Source of the DNA: Bacteroidetes bacterium GWF2_35_48
GTDB taxonomy: Bacteria > Bacteroidota > Bacteroidia > Bacteroidales > GWF2-35-48
Assembly: GCA_001769125.1 (NCBI GenBank)
Contig: MEOG01000123.1
Span: forward strand, 1-64,000
Length of the DNA: 64,000 nucleotides
Direction: 5' to 3'
Shown here: piece by piece, positions 35,097 to 43,356 of the stretch
Layout of the letters: the number at the start of each line of letters is the position of its first letter
Numbering within the stretch: the first letter of the stretch is position 1
The notes under the pieces: generated by a model
Seen by the model: only the letters and a program-made list of their open reading frames with translations
Databases searched by the model: none
What the model was told of the DNA's origin: nothing
Position numbers and translations under genes: made by a program

Positions 35097-36220
35097 AAAA
35101 ATTTCTTCGAGTATCTTTATATGTAATAATATTGCTGTTTGCTGTTTTCGGCTTTGGACTGACCCTTGTTTTTATCGCGCAGAAAACCGGTCTGACAAAC
35201 GATCGCGGAGCGGTAGATAAAAACGACCGGATTTTTAAAGAACTTGCAGAAGAAAAAAATCACAATGAAATTTTACTCCCAACATCAGCGATTGACTCAT
35301 TACTCGAAGCCAATACTGAATTCACGGAATTGTTTTATAAAATTCATTTTATCAATAAATATTTTCCCAGAAATGCAGGTTTAATACTTAATACATATAG
35401 AAACACAAAAGATATTAAAATAGTAGAATCAATGATAAAGGCTTTGTCAATTTATATTAATATTGATTCGCTGATAAATCTGCCGGAAAGGCACGACCAT
35501 AAAGTTTATTCAGACAGCTTGGCTCAAAAATGGATGAATTCAAATGAATGGGGCGTGCTGAAAGAAGCTCTGGTAAAAGAAAAAGAATTTGTTCGAAAAG
35601 CAGCTATTGCAACAGGAGTAGAACCAAGAATGATTATTTGTTGTGTTATCGGAGAGCAGATGCGAATTTACAATCAGGCACGCGAAAGATTTAAACAACT
35701 TTTTGCGCCTGTAAAAACACTTTCCTTTATGACAAATCTTTCTTACGGTGTTGCAGGCGTGAAAGAAGGCACAGCTTTACTTACAAGGCATCATTTGAAA
35801 GATACATCCTCTGTTTTTTATCTTGGGAAGAAATATGAAAATCTGCTTGATTTTAAAGAAGATTCGCAAGATGTGATTTCAAGGCTGACCAATTACAATG
35901 ACCATTACTATACGTATGTTTATGTTGGTTTAATTTTAAAACAAATCAAAACCCAATGGGAGCGCACAACATATCCGATATCAGAACGACCGGAAATACT
36001 TTCAACAATATACAATCTGGGGTTCGGAGCCTCAAACCCAAAACCCGATCCTCAAGCCGGGGGATCAACTTTTTTTGTTGATGGAATAGAATATTCTTTT
36101 GGAACCGTAACTTTTGACTTTTATTATTCCGGCGAACTGGCAGATGAATTTCCGTTCTGGGAAAATAAATGGACAGAACCTGCTACAGAAGAGCAAACAG
36201 ATAGTCTTTCTTCTTTGTAA
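35093..36220 (+). CDS. Membrane-anchored protein, possibly lysozyme-like
   Basis: 375 residues with an N-terminal membrane helix (about 5-28). The segment VRKAAIATGVEPRMIICCVIGEQMR, then SYGVAGVKEGTA, and YVYVGLILKQIKTQWERTTYPISERPEILSTIYNLGF resembles the layout of lytic transglycosylase/lysozyme-like folds, with Glu in IGEQMR as a possible acid. That is a weak, by-eye resemblance. The start overlaps the end of the upstream gene (ATGA), indicating translational coupling. The gene is followed by the tRNA gene. Confidence 0.65.
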   Translation: MKKFLRVSLYVIILLFAVFGFGLTLVFIAQKTGLTNDRGAVDKNDRIFKELAEEKNHNEILLPTSAIDSLLEANTEFTELFYKIHFINKYFPRNAGLILNTYRNTKDIKIVESMIKALSIYINIDSLINLPERHDHKVYSDSLAQKWMNSNEWGVLKEALVKEKEFVRKAAIATGVEPRMIICCVIGEQMRIYNQARERFKQLFAPVKTLSFMTNLSYGVAGVKEGTALLTRHHLKDTSSVFYLGKKYENLLDFKEDSQDVISRLTNYNDHYYTYVYVGLILKQIKTQWERTTYPISERPEILSTIYNLGFGASNPKPDPQAGGSTFFVDGIEYSFGTVTFDFYYSGELADEFPFWENKWTEPATEEQTDSLSSL

Positions 36221-36312
36221 AAAATATTTTTTTTTAAATAAGAAAAAAATATTTGAATATTTCAATTGATTTTAATAATATTGCAGTCCCAAAAAAGTTT
36301 TAATAAAAATTC

Positions 36313-36386
36313 GGGCCTATAGCTCAGTTGGTTAGAGCACCTGACTCATAATCAGGGGGTCCCAGGATCATGCCCTGGTGGGCCCA
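36313..36386 (+). tRNA. tRNA with CAU anticodon, probably tRNA-Ile2 (lysidine type)
   Basis: A full cloverleaf folds: acceptor GGGCCTA/TGGGCCC, D stem GCTC/GAGC, anticodon stem CCTGA/TCAGG with loop CTCATAA (anticodon CAT), T stem CCAGG/CCTGG, discriminator A, no encoded CCA. The GGGCC acceptor is the isoleucine-tRNA style, favouring Ile2 (CAU read as AUA after lysidine modification) over elongator Met, but this is not certain. The T loop reads ATCATGC where nearly all tRNAs have TTCRANY: bases 54 and 58 are swapped (A-T in place of T-A). Confidence 0.85.
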
Positions 36387-36391
36387 CAAAA

Positions 36392-36432
36392 GAAACCCTT
36401 GCAGAATCAAAGATGCAGGGGTTTCTTTTTTT
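36392..36432 (+). terminator. Rho-independent terminator after the tRNA
   Basis: GAAACCC-T-TGCA pairs with TGCA-G-GGGTTTC, followed by eight T. It begins 6 nt past the mature tRNA end, so the tRNA is transcribed as a single gene. Confidence 0.85.
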
Positions 36433-36452
36433 AGGGCATGCCTCTTCTGATT

Positions 36453-36631
36453 TAATTAGTGTTTGTCCATAATGTCCGATAGCTGCATTACTCTCGAATT
36501 GAAAACAGTCATTTCGACTTTGCTCAATGCATCGCATTTACAAAAGTAAACTTCTTGGTTTTCAATTCTTCGAAAGCCTTGCTCTCGAACATTCTGAACT
36601 AAACACTGACTTTATGGACAGACACTAATTA
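36453..36631. mobile_element. MITE-like stem-loop element, copy B
   Basis: Terminal inverted repeats at 36453-36476 and 36608-36631 (left end TAATTAGTGTTTGTCCATAA), 22 of 24 paired. An inner perfect stem GAATTGAAAAC/GTTTTCAATTC encloses the same core as copy A (AAAACAGTCATTT...ACAAAAGTAAACTTCTTGG). The core is interrupted by about 24 bp containing TTCGACTTTGCTCA, bounded by a CATTT direct repeat. No coding capacity. It lies between the tRNA and hsdM; apart from it, 36433-36691 holds nothing. Confidence 0.65.
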
Positions 36632-36691
36632 GCGGTCTTCGACCGCAAAAATCAATTTAATTTACTAATTTTAGAGCCTAAAATATTGAAT

Positions 36692-38221
36692 ATGTCAGAA
36701 AATTTAGATTTAGAAAAAACATTGTAGCAAGCTGCTGATAAACTGCGAAATAATATGGATGCAGCAGAATATAAGCATGTGGTTTTAGGATTAATATTTC
36801 TCAAATATATATCAGATGCTTTCGATGAATTATTTATAAAATTAGATACGGAAAAAGAACAAACTGGCGCAAACCCAGAAGATAAAGACGAATACACAGC
36901 AGAAAGAGTTTTTTATGTTCCTCCATCTGCACGATGGAAATGGTTACAGGGAAGAGCAAAATTACCGTCAATCGGCAAAGACATTGACGATGCAATGGAT
37001 TCCATTGAAAAAGATAATCCAAGTTTAAAAGGTGTTTTGCCAAAAGACTATGCGCGACCTGCATTAGATAAACAAAGACTTGGTGAATTAATTGATTTAA
37101 TAGGTTCAATCACTTTAAGCAAAAACAGCAACAATAAAGGAAAAGATGTTTTAGGATTTGTCTTTGAATATTTTTTGGGACAGTTTGCCGATGCAGAAGG
37201 AAAAAAAGGAGGACAGTTTTATACACCGCAAAGCATTGTAAAAGTTTTGGTAGATGTGCTTTCCCCCGAACCGGAAAAAAGGGTTTATGACGGCTGTTGC
37301 GGTAGTGGCGGTATGTTTGTACAAAGCGAAAAGTTTATAGAAATCCACGAACATAGAAAAGGGAAAATTTCTATCTATGGTCAGGAAAGCAATCCGACAA
37401 CCTATAAATTAGCAAAAATGAATCTTGCTATCAGGGGCATTGATGCAAAAATTGATTTAGGCGATACCTTAATGAATGATAAGTTTCCTGAATTAAAAGT
37501 AGATTATGTAATTGCAAATCCTCCTTTCAATGTTAGTGATTACAACATAAATAAATCTGAAACACATAAATGGAAATATGGCATTCCACCATCAGGAAAT
37601 GCGAATTATGCTTGGCTTTAACATTTTGCTAGTAAACTTGCACCTTACGGAACAGCTGGTATTGTTTTAGCTAATGGTAGTATGAGTTCTGAAATTGCAA
37701 CCGAGGGAGAAATCAGAAAAGCAAAGATTGAAGCCGATTTGGTGGACTGCATGGTTTCTTTGCCATCACAATTATTTTATAATACTCAAATCCCTGCCTG
37801 TTTATGGTTTTTAGCAAGAACAAAAACAAATACCAAATTCAGAAACCGCAGCAACGAAATATTATTTATTGATGCTCGTGAGTTAGGGGTAATGATTAGC
37901 CGTAAGCAAAAAGAATTAACAGATTTAGATATTGCGAAAATTTCTGAAACATATCATAATTGGAGAAGTAAAGACTGGAAAGAGAAGTACAAGGATGTAC
38001 CCGGTTTTTGTAAGTCTGCAAATGTTCAGGAAGTACGGAAAAACAATTATATTTTAACCCCCGGTAGGTATATTGATTTTAAAGAATTAGTTGAAGATGT
38101 AGAGGCATTTGATGATAAGATGAAGCAACTCACAGCAACTTTAGGGCAACAAATGCAAAAAGCAGTATCTTTGGACGAAGAAATAAAAAAAAATTTAGCA
38201 AAAATTGGTTATACGGTTTAA
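36692..38221 (+). pseudogene. hsdM: Type I restriction-modification methyltransferase subunit, two nonsense codons
   Basis: Reading from the ATG at 36692, 509 codons stay in one frame to the stop at 38221 except for TAG at 36725-36727 and TAA at 37619-37621. The protein on either side is unmistakable Hsd[36 protein letters not shown], the SAM-binding region [15 protein letters not shown], the catalytic [11 protein letters not shown] and GTAGIVLANGSMSSE. The family has Trp just before the QAADKLR stretch, so TGG became TAG; CAA (Gln) probably became TAA. Both are C:G to T:A changes. There are no frameshifts, so the decay is recent. Sequencing error or readthrough is the alternative. Confidence 0.9.
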
Positions 38222-38238
38222 GAAAGGAGGACAAAACA

Positions 38239-38442
38239 ATGAATTATGACATAAAAATTAAAAGTGAGTCCCTGCATAATGGTCAAATGGAATTTGAACG
38301 ATTGAATAATTTTTCAGATACAATTGAAAAACAAATTGAATCTCAATTAAATGCAAAACAAATGCAAAATGCTTTTGGTGAATTAATTGGTAAATGGCCT
38401 GGCGATGAAAAATGGGAAGATATTATTAAGGATTTAGATTAA
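38239..38442 (+). CDS. Small hypothetical protein orfA, copy 1
   Basis: 67 residues (MNYDIKIKSESLHNGQMEFERLNNF...), acidic, helical, not recognised. It follows hsdM by 17 bp behind a strong AGGAGG Shine-Dalgarno sequence, unusual for this genome. A second copy at 39658-39861 matches at 59 of 67 residues. Its pairing with orfB, 4 bp downstream, in both copies suggests a two-gene unit, perhaps a toxin-antitoxin or restriction-associated accessory pair; that is inference only. Confidence 0.75.
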   Translation: MNYDIKIKSESLHNGQMEFERLNNFSDTIEKQIESQLNAKQMQNAFGELIGKWPGDEKWEDIIKDLD

Positions 38443-38446
38443 ATTT

Positions 38447-38674
38447 ATGACAGTTTCCGAACTAATACAAAAATTACAAACTATGCCTCCTGATGCGCTT
38501 GTGGTTACTGATGGTTACGAAGATGGTTACGATAGCATTAAAAAGGTTTCAGTAATAAAAGTGGAAGAAATCGCTGAAAAAAAGTGGTATATCGGCAAAT
38601 ATGTAAGCACTGAAAACCCTAATGCTTTTGATGTTGTTTTTCTAAATGCCGATACAAAAGCAGATGATAAATAA
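38447..38674 (+). CDS. Small hypothetical protein orfB, copy 1
   Basis: 75 residues (MTVSELIQKLQTMPPDALVV...). The N-terminal LIQKLQTMPPDALVV...GYEDGYD pattern is seen in small phage- and island-borne proteins of unknown function. The C-terminal half is strand-rich with VVFLNAD. It is the second gene of the duplicated orfA-orfB pair; copy 2 (39866-40090) keeps the first 29 residues almost unchanged but has diverged after that. Confidence 0.75.
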   Translation: MTVSELIQKLQTMPPDALVVTDGYEDGYDSIKKVSVIKVEEIAEKKWYIGKYVSTENPNAFDVVFLNADTKADDK

Positions 38675-38700
38675 TTTTTAAGATAAAAATATTGTAACTT

Positions 38701-39570
38701 ATGGATAAACAACGAATCACTCATTTAAAATCAATTTTCGATAAGATAGTTCATGCAATAAACAATGAAGATAACAGCGAACAAGTAGAAATATGGTTTG
38801 CCCGCGAATTGCAGGAAATACTCGGATATGCTCGATGGGAAAATTTTCTGGTTGCCATAAACCGTGCGGTTGAATCTTGTAAAACACAGAATATCAATAT
38901 TGATGACCATTTTCGTGAGGTCACGAAAATGGTTGATTTAGGGAGTGGAGCCAAGCGCGAAATTACCGATTTTATGCTTACCCGATATGCTTGTTATTTG
39001 ATTGCACAAAACGGAGATCCTAAGAAAGAAGAAATTGCTTTTGCTCAAAGTTATTTTGCAGTTCAAACCCGCAAAGCAGAATTAATAGAAGAACGATTGA
39101 ATCTTTTATCCCGTTTGGAGACCAGAGAAAAACTCCGCACCGCAGAAAAACTATTATCGCAAAATATTTTTGAGCGTGGCGTTGACGATAAAGGTTTTGG
39201 GCGTATCCGTTCCAAAGGCGATACAGCATTATTTGGCGGGCACACTACAGAAGATATGAAAAATCGCCTTGGTATAAAATCAAACCGACCTTTAGCCGAC
39301 TTTTTGCCAACTTTAACCATTGCTGCAAAAAATCTTGCAACCGAAATGACCAATTATAATGTTGACAATAAAAATCTACATGGGGAAAATCTTATCACAA
39401 ACGAGCATGTGCAAAACAATAAAAGCGTGAGAGAAATGCTGGACAAACGGGGTATTAAACCCGAAGAATTGCCACCAGCAGAAGATATTAAAAAGCTCGA
39501 ACGCAGTGTTGGTAAAGAAGAAAAGAAAATTGAAAAAGAAACTAAGAAGCTACCAAAAGGTAAAAAATGA
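38701..39570 (+). CDS. dinD: DNA damage-inducible protein D homologue
   Basis: 289 residues. The N-terminal ARELQEILGYARWENFLVAINRAVESC and DHFREVTKMVDLGSGAKREITDFMLTRYACYLIAQNGDPKKEEIAFAQSYFAVQTRKAELIEERL match DinD, followed by FERGVDDKGFGRIRSKGDTALFGGHTTEDMKNRLGI. The E. coli protein is SOS-induced and inhibits RecA filament activities. No LexA box is evident upstream. A Lys/Glu-rich tail closes the protein. Here it sits between two copies of the orfA-orfB pair in the restriction island, a common place for dinD-like genes. Confidence 0.92.
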   Translation: MDKQRITHLKSIFDKIVHAINNEDNSEQVEIWFARELQEILGYARWENFLVAINRAVESCKTQNINIDDHFREVTKMVDLGSGAKREITDFMLTRYACYLIAQNGDPKKEEIAFAQSYFAVQTRKAELIEERLNLLSRLETREKLRTAEKLLSQNIFERGVDDKGFGRIRSKGDTALFGGHTTEDMKNRLGIKSNRPLADFLPTLTIAAKNLATEMTNYNVDNKNLHGENLITNEHVQNNKSVREMLDKRGIKPEELPPAEDIKKLERSVGKEEKKIEKETKKLPKGKK

Positions 39571-39657
39571 GTATGCAGAAAAATCTTTATCTTTGAAAAA
39601 AAATCAACTAACAATAGGCAAAATTGGTTATACGATTTAAGAAAGGAGGACAAAACA

Positions 39658-39861
39658 ATGAATTATGACATAAAAATTAAGAGCGAGTCCCTGCATAATG
39701 GTCAAATTGAATTTGAACGATTGAATAATTTTTCAGATACAATTGAAAAACAAATTGAATCTCAATTAAATGCAAAAAAAATGAAAAATACTTTTGGTGA
39801 ATTAGTAGGGAAATGGCCTGGTAATGAAAATTGGAAAGATATTATTAAGGATTTAGATTAA
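39658..39861 (+). CDS. Small hypothetical protein orfA, copy 2
   Basis: 67 residues, 59 identical to copy 1. The duplication starts upstream of the gene: the last 24 bases of hsdM (GCAAAAATTGGTTATACGGT onward, 38198-38221) reappear at 39618-39640 with one base missing, together with the AGGAGG ribosome-binding site. The hsdM tail there is not part of a gene and marks the duplication border. Confidence 0.75.
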   Translation: MNYDIKIKSESLHNGQIEFERLNNFSDTIEKQIESQLNAKKMKNTFGELVGKWPGNENWKDIIKDLD

Positions 39862-39865
39862 ATTT

Positions 39866-40090
39866 ATGACAGTTTCTGAGCTAATACAAAAATTACAAAC
39901 AATGCCACCTCATGCCCTTGTAGTTTCAGAAGGCTATGAAGATGGATACGATGCTGTCAAAAAAGTATCGCTTATTTCTGTTGCAGAAAACCCAAAAAAA
40001 GAATGGTATGTTGGCAAATATATTGACAGCAAAAAAGCTGATGCATTAGAAGTAGTTTTTTTAAATGCAGAAAATAAAACTGACAAATGA
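39866..40090 (+). CDS. Small hypothetical protein orfB, copy 2
   Basis: 74 residues. It shares the N-terminal 29 residues with copy 1 (one change at Asp16/His16 and a few others), while the C-terminus differs (SVAENPKKEWYVGKYIDSKKADALEVVFLNAENKTDK). It overlaps the DUF3800 gene by 4 bp, so translation of the two is coupled. Not recognised. Confidence 0.75.
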   Translation: MTVSELIQKLQTMPPHALVVSEGYEDGYDAVKKVSLISVAENPKKEWYVGKYIDSKKADALEVVFLNAENKTDK

Positions 40091-40833
40091 GAGAAATTGT
40101 AAACATATATTGCGATGAAAGCTGTCATTTGCAAAATGATGGTGAATCTGTTATGGCAATCGGGGCAATTTTCTGTCCTTCTTCTAAAAAGAAAGAAATT
40201 TTTGAAAGGCTATATGAAATAAAAGAAAAACACAATCTCATTCCAAAGTACAAGAAAAGTGAAAAGGAAAATCGAACATACTACGAATTAAAGTGGAACA
40301 AAGTATCAAAAGCAAAAATTGAATATTTTAAAGATGTAATTAATTATTTTTTTGATGATGATGATTTGCATTTTAGAATTCTGATAGTTCCAGATAAATC
40401 AAAAATTGATTATGAAAAATTTCATCATACACACGATACGTTTTATTACAAAATGTATTTCGGAATGTTAAAGGCAATCCTTAATCCTGACTTTGCCCAC
40501 TTTATTTATATTGACATTAAAGATACCCGTAGCCGCGAAAAAGTTCATAAGCTTGAGCAAGTGCTTAGAAATGATAAATATGATTTTTCAAAAGAAATTA
40601 TAAAACAAGTGCAACAAGTGCGTTCTCATGAGGTTGAATTGATTCAGTTAGCCGATTTACTTGTTGGTGCCGTTGCATATATTAACAGGGGCAAAAAAGA
40701 AAGCAAACCTAAAAAAGACCTTATTGAATTGATAAAGCATCGGTCAAGGTACACCCTTGTAAAATCAACTCTATTGCGGGAATCAAAATTTAATATCTTT
40801 ATTTGGCAACCTCAAAAACCATATTTTGTATGA
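40087..40833 (+). CDS. DUF3800 domain protein
   Basis: 248 residues. The start VNIYCDESCH and the middle RSHEVELIQLADLLVGAVAYINRG are the two DUF3800 signatures (an RNase H-like fold; Asp/Glu in YCDES and Asp in QLADLL are likely metal ligands). DUF3800 genes are frequent in mobile and restriction islands; the biochemical activity is not established. The protein is complete and overlaps both neighbours by 4 bp, suggesting one operon with orfB and the broken gene that follows. Confidence 0.85.
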   Translation: MREIVNIYCDESCHLQNDGESVMAIGAIFCPSSKKKEIFERLYEIKEKHNLIPKYKKSEKENRTYYELKWNKVSKAKIEYFKDVINYFFDDDDLHFRILIVPDKSKIDYEKFHHTHDTFYYKMYFGMLKAILNPDFAHFIYIDIKDTRSREKVHKLEQVLRNDKYDFSKEIIKQVQQVRSHEVELIQLADLLVGAVAYINRGKKESKPKKDLIELIKHRSRYTLVKSTLLRESKFNIFIWQPQKPYFV

Positions 40834-41327
40834 ACGAAGAAGAAATATTGGTTTTCCCTGAACTAATTTATTTGAACGATTATGCAGGCGATTTTGGTTC
40901 TTATTTTAAAGCAGTCTATATCATATTTGAAAATGATTTTATTTAAAATCAACCCAGTTACGAAAGTTTAAAAGTATCTGTAAGAAAATATCCGGAAGTG
41001 AACGGGATGCATAGAACCTTTTATCATATCACGCACGAAGGCGAAGACGAAAGCAACCGAAAACCCAATTTCCGAAGAATGGAGCGCATTAGGTTTCCGA
41101 AATTTATTATAGAGAATTGCAAACACAATGATATATTAATATGGAAAAATAAAAGAGGTAAAGACGAAAGGGTTCTTTTGCTCAATGAAGCAGAAAATTA
41201 TATCGTAATATTAACAGACCGTGGAGAATATTTTATGCTTATTACGGCCTATTATGTTGAGACCAAGCATCGAAAAGAAAAACTTGTTAAAGAGTATAAA
41301 GACTATATAAAAGCCAAAACCGCTTAG
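40830..41327 (+). pseudogene. Barnase/EndoU/RelE-like nuclease family gene split by a stop codon
   Basis: Starting at the ATG at 40830 (overlapping the DUF3800 stop), 38 codons run to TAA at 40944-40946; the same frame then stays open to 41327. The downstream part, RRMERIRFPKFIIENC...ILIWKNKRGKDERVLLLNEAENYIVILTDRGEYFMLITAYYVETKHRKEKLVKEYKDYIKA, resembles the phage-borne Barnase-EndoU-ColicinE5-RelE-like nuclease proteins found in mobile islands; that assignment is from memory. A downstream ATG at 40998 could still give a 109-residue core. Confidence 0.65.
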
Positions 41328-41446
41328 GGTTGCTAAACGGCTTCTTATACTCCTTTAACACTTACAACCTTACGGTTTGGTTACTGAGCTGTTGCAAAGA
41401 TAACAGCAAAAATATGAGAAAAACAAATTTTTGACTAAAAAAAATA

Positions 41447-41771
41447 ATGAGCGAATGGAAAAAATATAAGCTCGATGAATTAGGAAGCATTCTTAATAAT
41501 AAAAGAATTCCTTTAAATTCAAGAGAACGAGCAGAACGAAAAGGGAAATACCCATATTATGGTGCATCAGGTATTGTTGATTATATTGATGATTTTATTT
41601 TTGAAGGTGAACATGTCCTTATTTCCGAAGATGGTGAAAATTTAAGATCAAGGCAAACTCCAATTGCATTCAAAGCAAATGGTAAATTTTGGGTAAATAA
41701 TCATGCTCATATTTTTAAAGGTAAGGAAGATTGGATAAATGATTATATTGTTTATTATCTTAAACATAGGT
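41447..41771 (+). pseudogene. hsdS: Type I restriction specificity subunit, N-terminal stub
   Basis: About 108 codons of a first target-recognition domain: WKKYKLDELGSILNNKRIPLNSRERAERKGKYPYYGASGIVDYIDDFIFEGEHVLISEDGENLRSR...FWVNNHAHIFKG, a classic HsdS opening. The reading frame then runs into the IS200-type element, and its last 25 codons come from that element. The central conserved region, second recognition domain and C-terminus, about three quarters of a usual HsdS, are missing, so it cannot guide methylation or restriction. Confidence 0.88.
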
Positions 41772-42325
41772 TAAAACCCTGCAATTTCATTGCAGATACT
41801 TTAGTTTCTATAAAAGTTGTAAATTTGCAACATGGAACAAAGACATAATTCACATTCAGTAAGTCGATTGAGTGTACATATCGTTTGGGTAACAAAGTAT
41901 CGTTATCATGTACTGCAAGGAGATGTTCAAAAACGATGCAGGGATTTGATAATTCAAATTTGTAGTTCTGAGAATGCACAAATATTAAAGGGTGTTGTGA
42001 GCAAAGATCATGTTCATGTTCACTTGGAATACCCTCCTTCAATAAGTGTAAGCGTTTTAGTAAAGAAATTGAAAGGTCGTACATCTCATCATCTTCAACA
42101 AGAATTTCCTGAATTGAAAAAGAGATATTGGGGTCAGCATTTTTGGGCAATAGGTTATGGTGCGTGGAGTTCAGGGAATATAACTGATGCGATGGTGCAA
42201 GAATATTTAAACCATCATAAAGATGATCCGAATTTGCAGTCCAATGATTGGATTTTAGAGGCGTAGTATGATAAAAAAATTTCATTTTTTTTCTTTTAAA
42301 CCTATGGATTTCCAATCCATAGTAT
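41772..42325 (+). mobile_element. IS200/IS605-family insertion sequence (tnpA only)
   Basis: Subterminal imperfect-palindrome hairpins mark both ends: CTGCAAT-TTC-ATTGCAG (41779-41795) upstream and CTATGGATT-TCC-AATCCATAG (42302-42322) downstream of a single tnpA gene. No terminal inverted repeats or tnpB, as expected for the IS200 group. Exact ends are estimated to within about 10 bp from where hsdS and hsdR homology stops. Confidence 0.85.
41832..42266 (+). CDS. tnpA: IS200/IS605 transposase TnpA (Y1 HUH family)
   Basis: 144 residues, full length for this family. It starts SVSRLSVHIVWVTKYRYHVL, has the HUH pair in KDHVHVHLEYP (His62/His64), and the catalytic Tyr125 in VQEYLNHHKDD. It acts on single-stranded DNA, cutting and joining at the subterminal hairpins without target duplication. 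All catalytic residues are present, so the element may still move. Confidence 0.93.
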   Translation: MEQRHNSHSVSRLSVHIVWVTKYRYHVLQGDVQKRCRDLIIQICSSENAQILKGVVSKDHVHVHLEYPPSISVSVLVKKLKGRTSHHLQQEFPELKKRYWGQHFWAIGYGAWSSGNITDAMVQEYLNHHKDDPNLQSNDWILEA

Positions 42326-43146
42326 ATTTATTAAAAGCTTTTGCTATTTCCGTTCCGCATGATAAAGCCCTTGCAATAAGAGATAATGTTGCATTATTTC
42401 AGGCAATAAAAGTACGCTTGGTAAAAATATCCGACAAAAATGAAGGTGGAAAATCAGATGAAGAAATTGAAACTGCCATTAAACAAATCATTTCAGAAGC
42501 AATTACAGCAGAAAAAGTAATTGATGTTTTTGATGCAGCAGGTTTGAAAAAACCAAACATTGAGATTTTAGATGAACGCTTTTTACAAGAGTTAAAAGAT
42601 TTACCACAGAAAAATTTAGCAGTTGAATTATTAAAAAAATTGCTGAAAGATGAAATTAAAAAGCGAACAAAAATTAATTTGGTTGAGAGTAAGAAATTTT
42701 CTGAAATGCTTGAAGATGCAATCAAACGCTATCACAACGGAATGATTGATACAGTTGAGTTTTTAGAAAAAGTTTTAATCCCATTTGCAGAACAAATAAA
42801 AGCCGCCGATAAAAGAGGTGAAAAATTGGGTCTGGATTATAGAGAATATGCGTTTTATACTGCATTAGAAGTGAATAATAGTGCCGTTTCAATACTTGGT
42901 GATGAAACACTAAAACATATTGCTCAGGAATTACTTCAATCCGTCCGTAATAGTGCAACCGTTGATTGGACAATAAAAGAAAGTGTTCAATCCGCATTAA
43001 GAAGAAATATCCGCAGAATTTTACGATTGCATGGTTATCCGCCAGATTTACAGGAAAAGGCAGTTGATACCGTGATTACACAAGCGAAAATGTTAGCAGA
43101 AGATTTACTTAATGACAAGCCAAAACAAACATCCCAAGAGTTATAA
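42326..43146 (+). pseudogene. hsdR: Type I restriction endonuclease subunit R, C-terminal remnant
   Basis: The open frame begins in the IS at 42268, but homology to HsdR starts at about LLKAFAISVPHDKALAIRDNVALFQAIKVRLVKI (42330) and continues through the C-terminal helical domain (DUF3387 type: NLVESKKFSEMLEDAIKRYHNG...ALRRNIRRILRLHGYPPDLQEKAVDTVITQAKMLAEDLL). The nuclease and helicase motor domains, about 700 residues, are absent. With the hsdS stub on the other side of the IS, this shows one deletion with an end at the element. No own start codon or promoter is evident. Confidence 0.88.
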
Positions 43147-43356
43147 GCACATTTTATATTAACATAAAGCCAATATATTTTATCTCCATATATCTCTTTT
43201 CCTTCCAATTTGCAAAAAATCTAATTATTTTAACTGCATCAGAAACCTGAAAGAAATGCCCCCCTTGTCAGATAACTCATGAAATTTCAAAAAAATAAAA
43301 AGAATTTCGTTCGAAAGCAAAAAATATATATGAATTTATCGTTTTTAAACGAAAGT

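Noticed and set aside
36692-38221. Stop-codon reassignment or programmed readthrough in hsdM.
   Set aside because: Both TAG and TAA are affected, other genes in the window use these stops normally, and the rest of the restriction system is also broken. Pseudogene is simpler.
36313-43146. Restriction island integrated in the tRNA gene with attL/attR.
   Set aside because: No repeat of the tRNA 3' end was found at the far side of the island and no integrase gene is present.
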